From positions 4,043,820-4,107,819 of the forward strand of contig DS990592.1 of assembly GCA_000155695.1 (NCBI GenBank): DNA of 64,000 nucleotides, written 5' to 3'. The first letter of the stretch is position 1. Each line of letters opens with the position of its first letter. Below are positions 1-10,400 of this stretch, piece after piece. The stretch is from Verrucomicrobiia bacterium DG1235. GTDB lineage: Bacteria; Verrucomicrobiota; Verrucomicrobiia; Opitutales; Opitutaceae. The position numbers and the translations under genes were made by a program. The notes below the pieces were generated by a model, which saw nothing but the letters and a program-made list of their open reading frames with translations, was not told where the DNA came from and ran no database searches.

Positions 1-1215
1 TTCCAGGACGACGATGGAGGAGTCGACCATCATGCCGACGCCGAGGGCGAGTCCGCCTAGCGACATGAGGTTGAGGGTGAAGCCGCCGAAGTAGAGCAGG
101 GCGAAGGTGGAAATGATTGAGATGGGGATGGCTAGCGATATGACGAGGGTGGAGCGCCAGTCGCGTAGGAAGAAAAGCAATACAAGGATGGCGAGGCCTC
201 CGCCGTAGAGGACGGAGCGGGCGACGTTTTGGATGGAGCGTTCGATGAAGTTGCCCGAGTTGGAGACGGGGACGATGTTGATGAGCGGGAAGTCTTTGTT
301 GGTGCGGTCGATCTCTTCGAGGATGGCTTGGGAGACTTCGACGGTGTTGGCGTTGTCCTGTTTGCGGATGGCGACGCGGATGCCTTGCACGCCGTTTACG
401 CGGACGATGCGGGTTTCTTTTTCGTAGGTGTCGCGGACGGTGGCGACTTGGTCGAGGGTGACGACGGTGCCGTCTCGCGTATCCACGACGGTGTTACGGA
501 TCTGGGCGAGGTTTTGGAATTGGGCGGGGGCGCGGAGGGAGACTTCGTAGCGGCCTTCTTGGATGGAGCCCGAGGGGCGGTCTAGGTTTGAGTCGCGTAG
601 GGCTTGTAGGATTTGGTTGAGGGGGATGCCGAGGGCTTGGAGGCGCTGGCGGTCGATCTCGACGCGGATTTCGCGGTTGAAGCCGCCCCAGAGGTCGACT
701 TGGGCGACGCCCGGGACGCGGGAGAAGCGGAAGCGGATTTCGTTGTTTATGATGTCGGTGAGTTCGATGGGGTCGATGTCTCCGGAGACGCCGAGGATGA
801 CGACGGGGAAGGAGTCGACATCGAATTTGGAGACGCGGGGGCGTTCGATGTTGTCCGGGAGCTCGTTGATTTCGTCTTCGAGGGTGGCTTGTAATTCGAG
901 GGCTGCGGAGTCGATATTGGTGCCCCATGAGAAGCGGACGCGCACGCGGGAGCGGCCTTCGCTGGAGCGGGAGGTGACTTCTTCGACGCCTGGGACGGTG
1001 GATACGATTTCCTCGATGATTTGGGTGACGAGGGTTTCCATGACCTCGGGGCTGGCGCCCGGGTAGCTGGTATTGATGGTAACGGTGGGTAGCTCGATGC
1101 TCGGGAAGAGGTCGATCTTGAGTCGGGCGAGGGAGACGGCGCCGAGGACCACCACGATGAGGGTGACCATGGTGGTGAAGATGGGGCGCTTAACGCTGAA
1201 GTCTGGGAGGCTCAT
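1..1215 (-). CDS. RND efflux permease (AcrB/HAE1-like), N-terminal part, cut by window edge
   Basis: The first 405 codons of an inner-membrane, proton-driven RND pump are visible; the rest lies left of base 1. The start MSLPDFSVKRPIFTTM is typical of the family. It is followed by the first membrane helix, then a porter region with the usual order (PGV-EEV, DPIELTD, GGFNREIRVEID). Helices 2-4 begin near residue 330, and the last visible residues GVGMMVDSSIVVLE carry the Asp of the proton relay helix. The ATG overlaps the TGA of the adaptor gene by 4 bp (ATGA at 1212-1215), so the pair is translationally coupled. No outer-membrane channel gene is visible on the adaptor side. The substrate cannot be told from sequence. 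Confidence 0.93.
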   Translation of the reverse strand, partial: MSLPDFSVKRPIFTTMVTLIVVVLGAVSLARLKIDLFPSIELPTVTINTSYPGASPEVMETLVTQIIEEIVSTVPGVEEVTSRSSEGRSRVRVRFSWGTNIDSAALELQATLEDEINELPDNIERPRVSKFDVDSFPVVILGVSGDIDPIELTDIINNEIRFRFSRVPGVAQVDLWGGFNREIRVEIDRQRLQALGIPLNQILQALRDSNLDRPSGSIQEGRYEVSLRAPAQFQNLAQIRNTVVDTRDGTVVTLDQVATVRDTYEKETRIVRVNGVQGIRVAIRKQDNANTVEVSQAILEEIDRTNKDFPLINIVPVSNSGNFIERSIQNVARSVLYGGGLAILVLLFFLRDWRSTLVISLAIPISIISTFALLYFGGFTLNLMSLGGLALGVGMMVDSSIVVLE

Positions 1216-2396
1216 CGGGAGAGGTCTATGGGGTCGCCTTCGGGGATGGTGATGGGGGAGCCGTCGTCGAGCAGGTGTTGGCCGAGGACGACGACGCGTC
1301 CGGAGAGGTTTGCGTCGAGGATTTCGACGGAATTTTCCGAGCGGATGCCGGTTTTGACCGGTTGCCAGCGGACGGATTGGGCGTCGTCGGAGACGAGGAA
1401 GGCGCCTTCTTCGGCGCCGCGGCGGGTGAGGGCGGCGTAGGGAATGACGGTGGCGTCTTCGACGCGCTTGAGGGTGATGTCGGCGCGGACGAACATGCCC
1501 GGCTTGAGGGCGCCGTCCGGGTTGGCAAGGGAGAGCTCGACGCGGGCTTGGCGGCTGCTTTCGCGGAAGACGGGGGAGATGCGGTCGATTTTGCCTTCGA
1601 AGATTTTGTTGGGGAAGGCGTCGGTTGAGAAGTGGGCGGGTTGGCCGGGGCGGAGGGAGCCGTAGTCGCGTTCGGTGACGAAGATGACGGCGGTGATGGG
1701 GTCAAGCTCGACGATGAGGAGGAGGGGTTCGTTAGCGGAAACGGTTTCGCCTTCGTCGATGTAGCGTTCGGCGACGACGCGGCGATCTTCGTCGCCCGCC
1801 CAGTCTGCGGTGATGCGGGTGTAGCCGAGGCGGATGCGGGCGGACTCGAGGGAAGACTCGGCGCGGATGACTTGTGCTTCGGCGACTTTGACTTGGGCTT
1901 GGCGGGCGAGGAGCTCGGCCTGGACGTTGTCGTACTCGGTTTCGGAGGCGATGCCCCGTTCGCGGAGAGTGGTTGTGCGCTGGTCGGCGCGGAGGGTTAT
2001 TTCTAGGGAGCTTTGGGCTTCGGCGAGATTGGCTTGGGCGACGGCGAGGTCGGCTTCCGCTTGGCGGACGGCTTGGTCGAATTCGGCGGCGTCGAGGATG
2101 GCGACGGGATCGCCACGGCTAACGGTGTCGGAAATGTCGACGGGAATGTCGATGACGCGGCCGGCGACTTTCGGGGCGACGACGAATTTGGAATGGGCTT
2201 CGAGGGCGCCGCTGAAGGTGCGGCGGAGCTCGATGGCTCGGCGTTCGACGGGGGCGACTGCGACGGCGGCGGTGCGGTCACGCGGTCCGTCTTCGTTGTC
2301 ACCGCCTGAGCTACTAAAGAAGAAGTAGGCGGCGATGCCGAGGGCGGCGAGAGCGAGGATGGCGAGGGGCGCCTTTAATTTTTTTTGAGAGGGCAT
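1212..2396 (-). CDS. RND efflux periplasmic adaptor (HlyD/AcrA family membrane fusion protein)
   Basis: This protein links the RND pump to an outer-membrane channel in the periplasm. It has a short basic N-terminus and one membrane anchor (about residues 8-25), then a lipoyl-like half (KVAGRVIDIPVDISDTVSRGD), a long alpha-helical hairpin rich in Ala/Glu/Gln, the second lipoyl half, and beta-barrel segments (FEGKIDRISP, LKPGMFVRADITL). I chose ATG at 2396 (MPSQKKLK), which gives 394 aa. An in-frame ATG at 2423 (MWDKPARPS) is possible, and neither has a good Shine-Dalgarno sequence. It is the first gene of the two-gene operon and overlaps the permease by 4 bp. Confidence 0.92.
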   Translation of the reverse strand: MPSQKKLKAPLAILALAALGIAAYFFFSSSGGDNEDGPRDRTAAVAVAPVERRAIELRRTFSGALEAHSKFVVAPKVAGRVIDIPVDISDTVSRGDPVAILDAAEFDQAVRQAEADLAVAQANLAEAQSSLEITLRADQRTTTLRERGIASETEYDNVQAELLARQAQVKVAEAQVIRAESSLESARIRLGYTRITADWAGDEDRRVVAERYIDEGETVSANEPLLLIVELDPITAVIFVTERDYGSLRPGQPAHFSTDAFPNKIFEGKIDRISPVFRESSRQARVELSLANPDGALKPGMFVRADITLKRVEDATVIPYAALTRRGAEEGAFLVSDDAQSVRWQPVKTGIRSENSVEILDANLSGRVVVLGQHLLDDGSPITIPEGDPIDLSR

Positions 2397-2488
2397 GGAG
2401 GGTCGTGCGGGTTTGTCCCACATCTGTGGGACTTACGGGCGCGACTTCTCGGTGAATGCCGTTTTTTGGCGAATGATCTAGGGTTGGG

Positions 2489-2640
2489 CTAATTGAGTGT
2501 GCGGAACGTCAGATTTTGGTTGGCGAAGTGATTTTCGCCGAGGGAAGGGGGAGATTTGGGCAGATGCGATCTGCTGACATTCGACGAGCTCATGGTTTTG
2601 GACGAGAGCTGCAAGCCTACGATGGGCGATGTCCGTGACG
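2489..2640. repeat. REP-like dispersed repeat, copy A
   Basis: The spacer between the GTPase stop and the efflux adaptor contains an imperfect palindrome GCAGATGCGATCTGC (2560-2574) that occurs identically at 27452-27466. It is followed by a stretch (about 2575-2615, with CATTCGACGAGCTCATG and GAGCTGCAAGCCTAC) that matches the downstream part of the repeat at 17855-18040. A short inverted repeat GCGAA...TTCGC precedes it, as in the other copies. No coding potential is convincing here. The outer limits are approximate. Confidence 0.6.
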
Positions 2641-2690
2641 GCGAGGGTGCCTTGGCGGTGTTGGGTTCGCGGCTTAGGCCGCTTTTTGCA

Positions 2691-3938
2691 CTAACCCACG
2701 AGGCAGGCGTCGAGTTCGGCTTGGAGGCGGTCGCGGTCGAGGTGGAAGCCGATGAAGACGAGCTCTTGGCGTCGATCGCCGTTTGGGGCTTCCCATTTGC
2801 GTTCGACTTCGGCGGGGACTTGCGAGCGGTCGATGTTGCCTTTTTCGAGGGCGGTGACCCACCAGCTTCCGATAAAGTCGCAGCGGGTGGTGGAGCCAGC
2901 GATGGAGAGGAAACCGACTTGCTTGTCGTTGCCTTCGATCCAGCAGTAGCCTTTGGCGCGGAGCAGGCCGGGGATGGAGGTGTTGATGATGTTGGCGAAC
3001 TTGTCCGCGTGGAATGGCTTGCGCGAGCGGTAGACGAGAGTGACAAGGCCTTGCTTGGCCTTGGCGATGGGATCGAGGGCTTTGGAGATGCTCGGCTGGA
3101 TGAGGGAGCTCGGGTTGGACGAGACTTTTCGGAAGACGGCGGGGGCGGGTTCTTCGATGGGATCGGCGGGTCCGGCGTCCTTGTCTTCTTTGTTGAGGCT
3201 TTCGAGCCAGCTTGCTCCGGAGAGGGTGGCGTCGAGGTCGAAGGAGTGGTTATGGAGAATGGCTTGGTTTTCGAGTTGGCCGTTTTCGCATTCGTGCTTG
3301 ATAGCGCGGCGATTGAGCTCGTCGAGGATGACGCGGATTTCTTGGCGTTCCTCTTCGTTGACGACGTCGATCTTGTTGATGACGAGCAGGTCGGCGCACT
3401 CGATTTGTTCGATGACGAGTTCGAAGACGGGTCGCTCGTCCTCCTGGCGGAGGAGATTGCGTTCGGTGCCTTTGGCTTCGTTCGCCTTCCATTCGCGGAG
3501 GAAAAAGGCAGAGTCGATGACGGTAACCAGACTGTCGATACGGACGACTTCCTCGAGGGATTTGCCGTTGGGGCCGGGGGTGAGGAAGGTGTGCACGATC
3601 TGGGTCGGCTCGGCGACTCCGGTGGACTCGATGACGATGTGGTCGATGTTTCCCTTTTTGGCGAGGTCCATGACGGCGAGGGCGAGGTCGCCTTGGATGG
3701 TGCAGCAGATGCAGCCGCCGGAGAGCTCGACGACTTCGCTTTGCGGGCCGTCTTCGAGGGTGCGTACTTCGCTCTGAATTAGGGAGGCGTCGATGTTGAC
3801 CTCGCCGATGTCGTTGACGATGACGGCGATGCGTTCGCCTCCGGCGTTGTGCAGGAGGTGGTTTAGTAGGGTGGTTTTTCCGGCTCCGAGGAAGCCGGAG
3901 AGGATGGTGACGGAGAGCTTGGGCTGCGAATCAGGCAT
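2691..3938 (-). CDS. CobW/COG0523-family GTPase, probable metal chaperone (ZigA/YciC type)
   Basis: A G3E-family P-loop GTPase of 415 aa. The Walker A motif GFLGAGKT is at 15-22 and the metal-binding GCICC motif, the hallmark of COG0523 metallochaperones, is at 75-79. ESTGVAEP and INKID follow as later nucleotide-binding elements. The C-terminal CobW_C domain includes [10 protein letters not shown] and ends with [17 protein letters not shown], the ending typical of ZigA/YciC-like zinc-handling members. Such proteins insert Zn(II) or another metal into client enzymes, usually under metal limitation. No Zur-type operator could be recognised upstream. It stands alone on the minus strand, divergent from the M16 peptidase gene, with 163 bp between the starts. 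Confidence 0.9.
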   Translation of the reverse strand: MPDSQPKLSVTILSGFLGAGKTTLLNHLLHNAGGERIAVIVNDIGEVNIDASLIQSEVRTLEDGPQSEVVELSGGCICCTIQGDLALAVMDLAKKGNIDHIVIESTGVAEPTQIVHTFLTPGPNGKSLEEVVRIDSLVTVIDSAFFLREWKANEAKGTERNLLRQEDERPVFELVIEQIECADLLVINKIDVVNEEERQEIRVILDELNRRAIKHECENGQLENQAILHNHSFDLDATLSGASWLESLNKEDKDAGPADPIEEPAPAVFRKVSSNPSSLIQPSISKALDPIAKAKQGLVTLVYRSRKPFHADKFANIINTSIPGLLRAKGYCWIEGNDKQVGFLSIAGSTTRCDFIGSWWVTALEKGNIDRSQVPAEVERKWEAPNGDRRQELVFIGFHLDRDRLQAELDACLVG

Positions 3939-4101
3939 TGGGGTTTGTTTTTAGGGGAGGCAGGCGGAAAGGGAAGCGCTTTTGTTGAGGGGGCTTTTGC
4001 TGGAACGGTTCGTTCTATTGGAAGGTCGCGGGAATTCGGGGAGGAACGAATTGCTAAATCGGTTTTCTAGGACAAGAGTTGTATCTTTGTCCCAAGAATT
4101 C

Positions 4102-6930
4102 ATGCCTTTCGCCAAATCGTTCGCTTTCGTCTCTCTTTTAATTGCCTCGCAATGCATTGCTTGGGCTCAGTTGCCGGAGGATTTCGATATGTTCGGGCCT
4201 TTGCCGGTGGATCCGGCGGTGCGGGTGGGGGAGCTGGACAACGGGCTTCGCTATTACATTCGGGAGAACGCTCGGCCGGAGAATCGGGTGTCGCTGCGGC
4301 TGGTGGTGAATGCCGGGTCGCTTCAGGAGGAGGATAACCAGCGCGGGATCGCCCACTTTCTCGAGCACATGGCTTTTAATGGGACGAAGAATTTCCAGAA
4401 GCTGGAGCTGGTCAATTTTCTTGAAAGCATAGGGATGCGTTTCGGGCAGCATTTGAATGCGAGCACTTCGTTTGACCAGACGATTTACCAGCTTGAGGTC
4501 CCTTGGGAGGATCCTGAGGTGGTGGACAAGGCGTTTCTGATTCTGGAGGATTGGGCGTCGAATATCTCGCTGGATCCGTTCGAAATCGAGGCAGAGCGCG
4601 GGGTCGTGGTCGAAGAATGGCGTTCTGGCCAAGGAGCGGCGCAGCGTATTCGCGATCAGCAGTATCCGCTTGTCTACTACAATTCCCGTTATGCGAAACG
4701 TTTGCCGATTGGCTCGATGTTTGTGGTGCAGAACGCGCCGGCGGAGCGGTTCGTCGATTTCTACAAAAAGTGGTACCGTCCGAATTTGATGGCGGTGATC
4801 GCGGTGGGAGATTTTGACGCGGACGAGGTGGAGCGGCAGATCATCTCGCGTTTTTCGCGACTGGAGAATCCGGAGGGCGCGCCTGAGCGCGTGAATTCAG
4901 AGGTGCCTGATCATGATCAGACTTTGTTTTCGATTGTCTCGGATCCGGAGGTGACGGGGATGTCGACGAGCATTTACCTGAAGGTTGATCCTGACGGTGA
5001 CGAAACGGGCGCGGACTATCGCAGGCATTTGATCGAGCGCATTTATTTCACTTTGCTTAACCAGCGTTTGAGTGAGCGGACGCTTGATGCGGAGCCGCCT
5101 TACATAAATGCGAGCGTGTCGAGCACCGGGCTCGGGCGGGAGAAGCGGGCCTATGCGATGTCGGTCGGACTGATACAGGGGAAGGTGCAGGAAGGGATCG
5201 AGTATCTCGTCGCTGAAGTGGCTCGGGCGAGCGAAGACGGGTTTAGCCAGAGCGAGTTGGATCGCGTGAAGGCGGACATGATTCGCGGTATGGATAGGGC
5301 TTTTGAGGAGCGCGAGAACACTCAGTCAGGTGTATTCGCAAGTGAATACACGCGTGCCTTTACGATTGACGAGCCGATTCCCGGAATCGAGCTCGAGCGC
5401 GACATGACGCATGCCTTTTTGGCGGATCTCGATATCGAGGAGGTGAATCGGGTGGGCGATGTTTTCAAGAACGAGAAGAATCGGGTGATCCTTTTTACGG
5501 CTCCGGAGGCGGATGGCTATGAGCTCCCAAGTCAGGACGAATTACTCGCGGCGCTTGAGTCCGGGAAGGCGATGGGGCTTGGCGCTTACATCGATGACGT
5601 ATCCGATGCTCCACTACTTGCGGTTGTTCCTGAGGCGGGCGAGATCGTCGAGGAGTCGTATCATGAGTCGGTGGACGTGCATGAGTGGACGCTGTCGAAT
5701 GGAGCTCGTGTGGTGGTGAAGTCGACGGATTTCAAGAACGACCAGATTTTGATGTCCGCGTACAGCGAGGGCGGGAGCAGTCTAGTGGCGGATGACGAGT
5801 TTATCCCTGCTCTCACGACTACGATGCTTTTGGGAGAGGCGGGTATTGGACCTTTCAATACAATTCAGCTGGAGAAGAAGTTGGCGGGCAAGACGATTCG
5901 GGTGTCGCCAGCGATTGGCGGGAATGCCGAGACGATTGGCGGATCCGCGTCGCCGCAGGACATAGAGGATTTCTTCAAGCTACTCCATTTGCAGATCACG
6001 CAGCCGAACGAGAAGGATTTGGAGAAGGCGTTCCACTCGGTGAAGAATCGTCTGTCTGAGGTGGTTGCGAATCGTGGCAAGTCACCGAACGCGGTGTTTC
6101 AGGATGCGATCGAGGAGGCTTACTATGGCGACCATCCGCGTCACCAGCCGCTTGACTTGGGTCGGCTTGAGGAGATGGAGGCCCGTTTGTCCTTGGAGAT
6201 TTTCAAGGACCGGTTTCAGAACGCGGGTGATTTCGTTTTCGTTTTTGTGGGGGCGATCGAGCTGGATTCGTTTCGCGACTACGTGAAGACCTACTTGGCG
6301 ACGTTGCCGAGTCGAGGCGGCGAGCGGGAGAAGGCTCGGGACTTGGGGGATAAGCCAAAGTCAGGCCGCTTGTCGGTCGACCTAAAGAAGGGGCTTGAGG
6401 AGAAGACTTCGGTCCGCGTGTTTTTCAACGGGGATGCGGAGTGGTCTCCGGAGAATCGCTATGCCTTGGCGTTTGCTCGGGCCTTGTTGAATATCCGGAT
6501 GCGCGAGGTTTTGCGCGAGGAGAATGGCGGGGTTTACGGGGTGAGCGTTTTTGGTTCGCTCGGGCGTTTGCCGTCTCCGACTTATTCGACAGGGTTTGGC
6601 TTTTCTTGCGATCCTGGGAATGCGGAGATGTTGGTGCGGCTCGGGCTGGTGGAGATCCTTTCTCTGCAGGAGCAGGGGGTTCGTCCGGAGAATGCGCAGA
6701 AGGTGCGTGAACTGCATATCCGCGAGCATGAGCGGGGCTTGAAGGAGAATGGGTTTTGGCTGAGCAATTTGGTTGGGGTCTACGCGGAAGGTCGGGAGTT
6801 TGAGGAGATCTTGAGTTTCCCGGATCGTGTTCGAGCTTTTGACTTGGAGGCGGCGCAACGGGCGGCTCAGCTTTATTTTGATATGAGCAATCTGCTGGTG
6901 GCGTATCTGCGTCCGGAGTATCAGGAGTAG
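4102..6930 (+). CDS. Secreted M16-family zinc metallopeptidase (pitrilysin/PqqL-like)
   Basis: A 942-aa two-lobed peptidase. I start it at ATG 4102, which gives a clear signal peptide (MPFAKSFAFVSLLIASQCIAWAQ); the upstream in-frame extension looks non-coding. The inverted zinc motif HxxEH is intact as HFLEH at residues 85-89, with the distal Glu in the GVVVEEWR segment about 80 residues later. M16 and M16_C domains are repeated in the second half (from about residue 520), which lacks HxxEH, as expected for a one-chain, two-half pitrilysin. It probably degrades peptides in the periplasm. A paralogue with a destroyed active site lies at 32342-35164. Confidence 0.93.
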   Translation: MPFAKSFAFVSLLIASQCIAWAQLPEDFDMFGPLPVDPAVRVGELDNGLRYYIRENARPENRVSLRLVVNAGSLQEEDNQRGIAHFLEHMAFNGTKNFQKLELVNFLESIGMRFGQHLNASTSFDQTIYQLEVPWEDPEVVDKAFLILEDWASNISLDPFEIEAERGVVVEEWRSGQGAAQRIRDQQYPLVYYNSRYAKRLPIGSMFVVQNAPAERFVDFYKKWYRPNLMAVIAVGDFDADEVERQIISRFSRLENPEGAPERVNSEVPDHDQTLFSIVSDPEVTGMSTSIYLKVDPDGDETGADYRRHLIERIYFTLLNQRLSERTLDAEPPYINASVSSTGLGREKRAYAMSVGLIQGKVQEGIEYLVAEVARASEDGFSQSELDRVKADMIRGMDRAFEERENTQSGVFASEYTRAFTIDEPIPGIELERDMTHAFLADLDIEEVNRVGDVFKNEKNRVILFTAPEADGYELPSQDELLAALESGKAMGLGAYIDDVSDAPLLAVVPEAGEIVEESYHESVDVHEWTLSNGARVVVKSTDFKNDQILMSAYSEGGSSLVADDEFIPALTTTMLLGEAGIGPFNTIQLEKKLAGKTIRVSPAIGGNAETIGGSASPQDIEDFFKLLHLQITQPNEKDLEKAFHSVKNRLSEVVANRGKSPNAVFQDAIEEAYYGDHPRHQPLDLGRLEEMEARLSLEIFKDRFQNAGDFVFVFVGAIELDSFRDYVKTYLATLPSRGGEREKARDLGDKPKSGRLSVDLKKGLEEKTSVRVFFNGDAEWSPENRYALAFARALLNIRMREVLREENGGVYGVSVFGSLGRLPSPTYSTGFGFSCDPGNAEMLVRLGLVEILSLQEQGVRPENAQKVRELHIREHERGLKENGFWLSNLVGVYAEGREFEEILSFPDRVRAFDLEAAQRAAQLYFDMSNLLVAYLRPEYQE

Positions 6931-7057
6931 CAGGGATTGAACGTGTACACCTAGGCTCTGCCATTAGAGTGGCATAGGGTGTCAAAAATGTGTGAACCGT
7001 GATACCTTGTTCCGGTCTTAAGTTCTCGAGCTTAACGTCCACCTTTTTCTCACATCC

Positions 7058-7342
7058 ATGACTGACACTACCACATCAAGAGACCTCGCTAAAAAGATCG
7101 AATGGGTCGGATTGCGGAATCTTTCGTACGCCGAGAAGCAGCGTGTGCGAGAGGAGCTTGTCGAGGTGAGTTGTTATTTGCCGCGCCTTCTGGCTTTGGC
7201 CTTGTGGAGTTTCTATGGTCAGCGTCCGCCGGAGTACATGGTGACTCGGGGATCGGAGAGCAGTCTGCAGACTTATAAGGAGCGCGAGCGTACTAAGTCC
7301 TATATCCGCGAGTTGATGGCGGACTATAGGGACGAGGATTAA
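7058..7342 (+). CDS. Small hypothetical protein (94 aa)
   Basis: I do not recognise this family. The product is charged and mainly helical, with a short central stretch YLPRLLALALWSFYGQRPPEY that could be one amphipathic or membrane-associated helix, and an acidic C-terminus (ELMADYRDED). It begins MTDTTTSRDLAKKIEW. The codon use resembles neighbouring genes and no better open frame overlaps it. It has no obvious Shine-Dalgarno sequence and stands alone, convergent with the SNF2 gene 69 bp downstream. Confidence 0.6.
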   Translation: MTDTTTSRDLAKKIEWVGLRNLSYAEKQRVREELVEVSCYLPRLLALALWSFYGQRPPEYMVTRGSESSLQTYKERERTKSYIRELMADYRDED

Positions 7343-7411
7343 TCGAAGCGGAGTTTATTGGGTACAGCGGGAATCGCTGCATAAGGCCGCTTCATACAAA
7401 ATTTGCCGAGT

Positions 7412-10400
7412 CTATTCGCTGAGGACGCGCTTTAGGTTGTCGAGGTCGAGGATGTCGGAGAGTGCTTCTTCGCGGACGATTTCGTTAGCGAGGCTTTCTT
7501 TCTTAACCTGGAGGGATTGGATCTTTTGCTCGACGGAGTCTTTGGCGATGAGGCGGTATGCGTTTACTGTATTCTTTTGGCCAATACGGTGGGTGCGGTC
7601 GATGGCTTGGGCCTCGACGGCGGGATTCCACCAAGGGTCGTAGAGGACGACGTAGCTGGCGGCGGTAAGGTTTAGGCCTGAGCCGGCAGCTCTGAGTGAA
7701 AGGAGGAAAGCGGTGACGGTTTCGTCGTTTTGGAATTGGTCGACGAGCTCTTCGCGGTTTTTGGTCTGACCGGTGAGGGTGAGGTGTTTGCAGTCGATGC
7801 CTTTGAGCGACTCGCTGATAATTTTCAGCATCTCGACGAACTGGGAGAAGATTAGGACCTTATGGCCTTCTTCCTGTAGTTCGGATACGAGATCGACGAG
7901 GCCTTCGAGTTTGGCGCTGCGGACTTTCGCGTACTCGGGGCTGATGAGGGCGGGGTGGCAGCAGATTTGGCGGAGGCGAAGGAGGGACGCGAGGATGTTG
8001 AAGCGTTCTTTCGCGAAAGCCGACTGGCTGTCGATGCCGAGCACTTTTTGCTGGGTGAGCTTGAGCTCGGCGAGATAGAGGTCCTTTTGCTCGCCTTCCA
8101 TCTGGCAGACGAGGGATTCCTCGATGCGTTCCGGCAGGTCGGTGGCGACCTGCTTCTTGCTGCGGCGTATCATGAAATGGGATACGCGGCTGGCGAGGCG
8201 AGCGGGGGTTTGCGGGTCGTTTTCCTTATAGTGTTTTGTGAAGGAGGTCTTGCTGCCGAGGAGTCCCGGCATGGCGTAGGAGAAGATTGACCAGAGGTCG
8301 GTGGCCTTGTTCTCGACGGGTGTACCGGTGAGGGCGATACGGTGTTCGGACTTGAGGTCGCGGGCGGCTTTGGCGGTTTGGGAAGTTGGGTTTTTGATGT
8401 ATTGGGCTTCGTCGAGGATGGTGACGGTCCACTTGACTTTGTGGAAGAGGTCGCGGCGGATGCGCAGCTGGGAGTAGTTGGCGACGAGGATGTCGGTGCC
8501 ATCGAGCTGCCAGCCGGCGACGGTATGGGTGTCGGGGTCGAAGATGGAAATTTTGAGGAGGCTGGAGTGGATTTCCACTTCCTTGTGCCAGACGTGCATG
8601 ACGGACTTCGGGCAGATGACGAGGCAGGCGAAGGGCTCTTCGGCCGGACGGTTGAGTTTGAGCCAGGTGAGCCAGGTGAGGGTTTGGAGGGTTTTTCCCA
8701 GTCCCATGTCGTCGGCGAGGACGCCGCCGAAGTTGTTGTGCGCAAGGTAGGCGAGGAATTTGAAGCCTTCGACTTGGTAGGGGCGAAGCTCGGAGAGGAT
8801 GCCTTTGGGCACGACGGCGGCGGTCTTGGCGGTGAGCTCTTTGGTGCGTTTGCGGATGTCGTCGCGCATCTCGTCGAAGGCGGTTTCCTCCAGTTTGGCT
8901 TCGGCGAGCTGCAGGGTGTGGAGGGCGTGCTGGCCGGTGCCGGCTTCGTCGAAGTTGACGCCGAGTGAGTCGAGGAGCTGGCGGTCGCTTTCGACGACTT
9001 CGCTTTCGAAGCGTTTCCAGCCTTTGCCTGGGATGTAGGCGTATTCGCCGCGGGCTCGCATGACGAGCTGACGTTCGTCTTCGGTGAGGTTGGTATCCAG
9101 AAACTGGGGATCGAGCTTGAGGTTGAACCAGTCGGCGTTTTCGTCGGTGGAAACGGCGAGGGCGTAGCGTCCGGCTGGGCGTCCGTCGACGAGGGTGTCG
9201 AGCTCTTCGTCGGGGACGAGCTGGATGTCGTCAGGGACTTCACGTATCCAGTCGATGAATTCGCGGGCGAAATTTTGGTCGATGGTTTTGCTCCAAACGC
9301 CTTCGTCTTCGTCCTCTTCGAGGTCGTAGGCTTCGAGGACTTCGGGCACGTAGTCGCTGGGCGGGTGTTCGAAGAGGGTGCGCTCGGGAGGGATGGCGGA
9401 CTGGGTTTTGTCCTCAGCGTTTTCGCTCGGCTTCCAGCCGTCGCTGGTGAGGATGAACCAGAATTCCTGATCGGGGGAAACGGAGTAGAGGCGGCAGTCG
9501 AGGTAGCTTTTTTTGGCCCAGTCCGAGTCTGTCTTTCGGACCTGGCAGTAGAGCCGTGCGTGCATGGGGATGCAGACGATATCGTCTCCGACGCTTTGGG
9601 GGAGCGGGAGTCCTTGGTTGCGCAGGAAGAGCAGGCCTTCGGGGGCTTCTATGGCGTCGGCGGGGATATTGAAGAGCTTGTTCGGTCGTTCGTTGGGACG
9701 CAGGAGGGGCGGGCCGTGGTAGAGGGTGTCGGCGCAGAGGTAGAGAGGGGTTTCGCCGGCGAGGTAGATGAGCGGAAAGGGTGCGGCGGATCCGTCTTCG
9801 AGCTCGAGCTGGAGGGTGTAGCATCCGTCGTCGCCGATGCCGTTTTCGATGCCGGTCCAGCGCAGGGCGACTTCGGACAGGCGGAGCGGCTTATCGTCGG
9901 AGCCTATGATTTGCTCGCGGGTGATCGGGTGGTGGAGAAGCTTGTTGAGGAAGGAGCAGTCTTCCGGCTTTTCGAGGTCGATGCGGGCTCGCTGGGTGGA
10001 CTTGTAGTATTCCTGGAAGAGGGCGCAGAGGGTGAGGTTGAGGGGAGCGAAGCGTTCGAGGAAGCCGTAGTCTTTTGACAGCCATTGGCCGAAGTCTTTG
10101 GCTGTGATATTAAAGAAGGATTCGTCTTCGGAGTGTCGCCCTTCCCATTTGATGGTTTTCCCGTATAACTTCAGGCGGACTTCGAGAGTGGAGACGGGGG
10201 TGACGTATTTGCGTTGGGAGAGGTTGCCGAGGCGGTTTTTCCAGAGTCGGGATTCCTTCATCCGCGCTCGTTTGATGAGGGCTTGCTCGATCTCTGTGGT
10301 GTCGATGAGGGAGTCGAGAAAGGGGGGGATGGGAGAGTCGAAACGCTGGAGGAGGAAGGCGACGTACTGTAGCAGTTCAAGCTCGGTGTTCGGCTTTTCG

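Noticed and set aside
2556-3782. 408-codon open frame on the plus strand opposite the COG0523 GTPase
   Set aside because: It is the antisense of a gene with clear motifs on the minus strand. Its product is a monotonous Gly/Asp/Val/Phe sequence with no family resemblance, as expected from codon bias.
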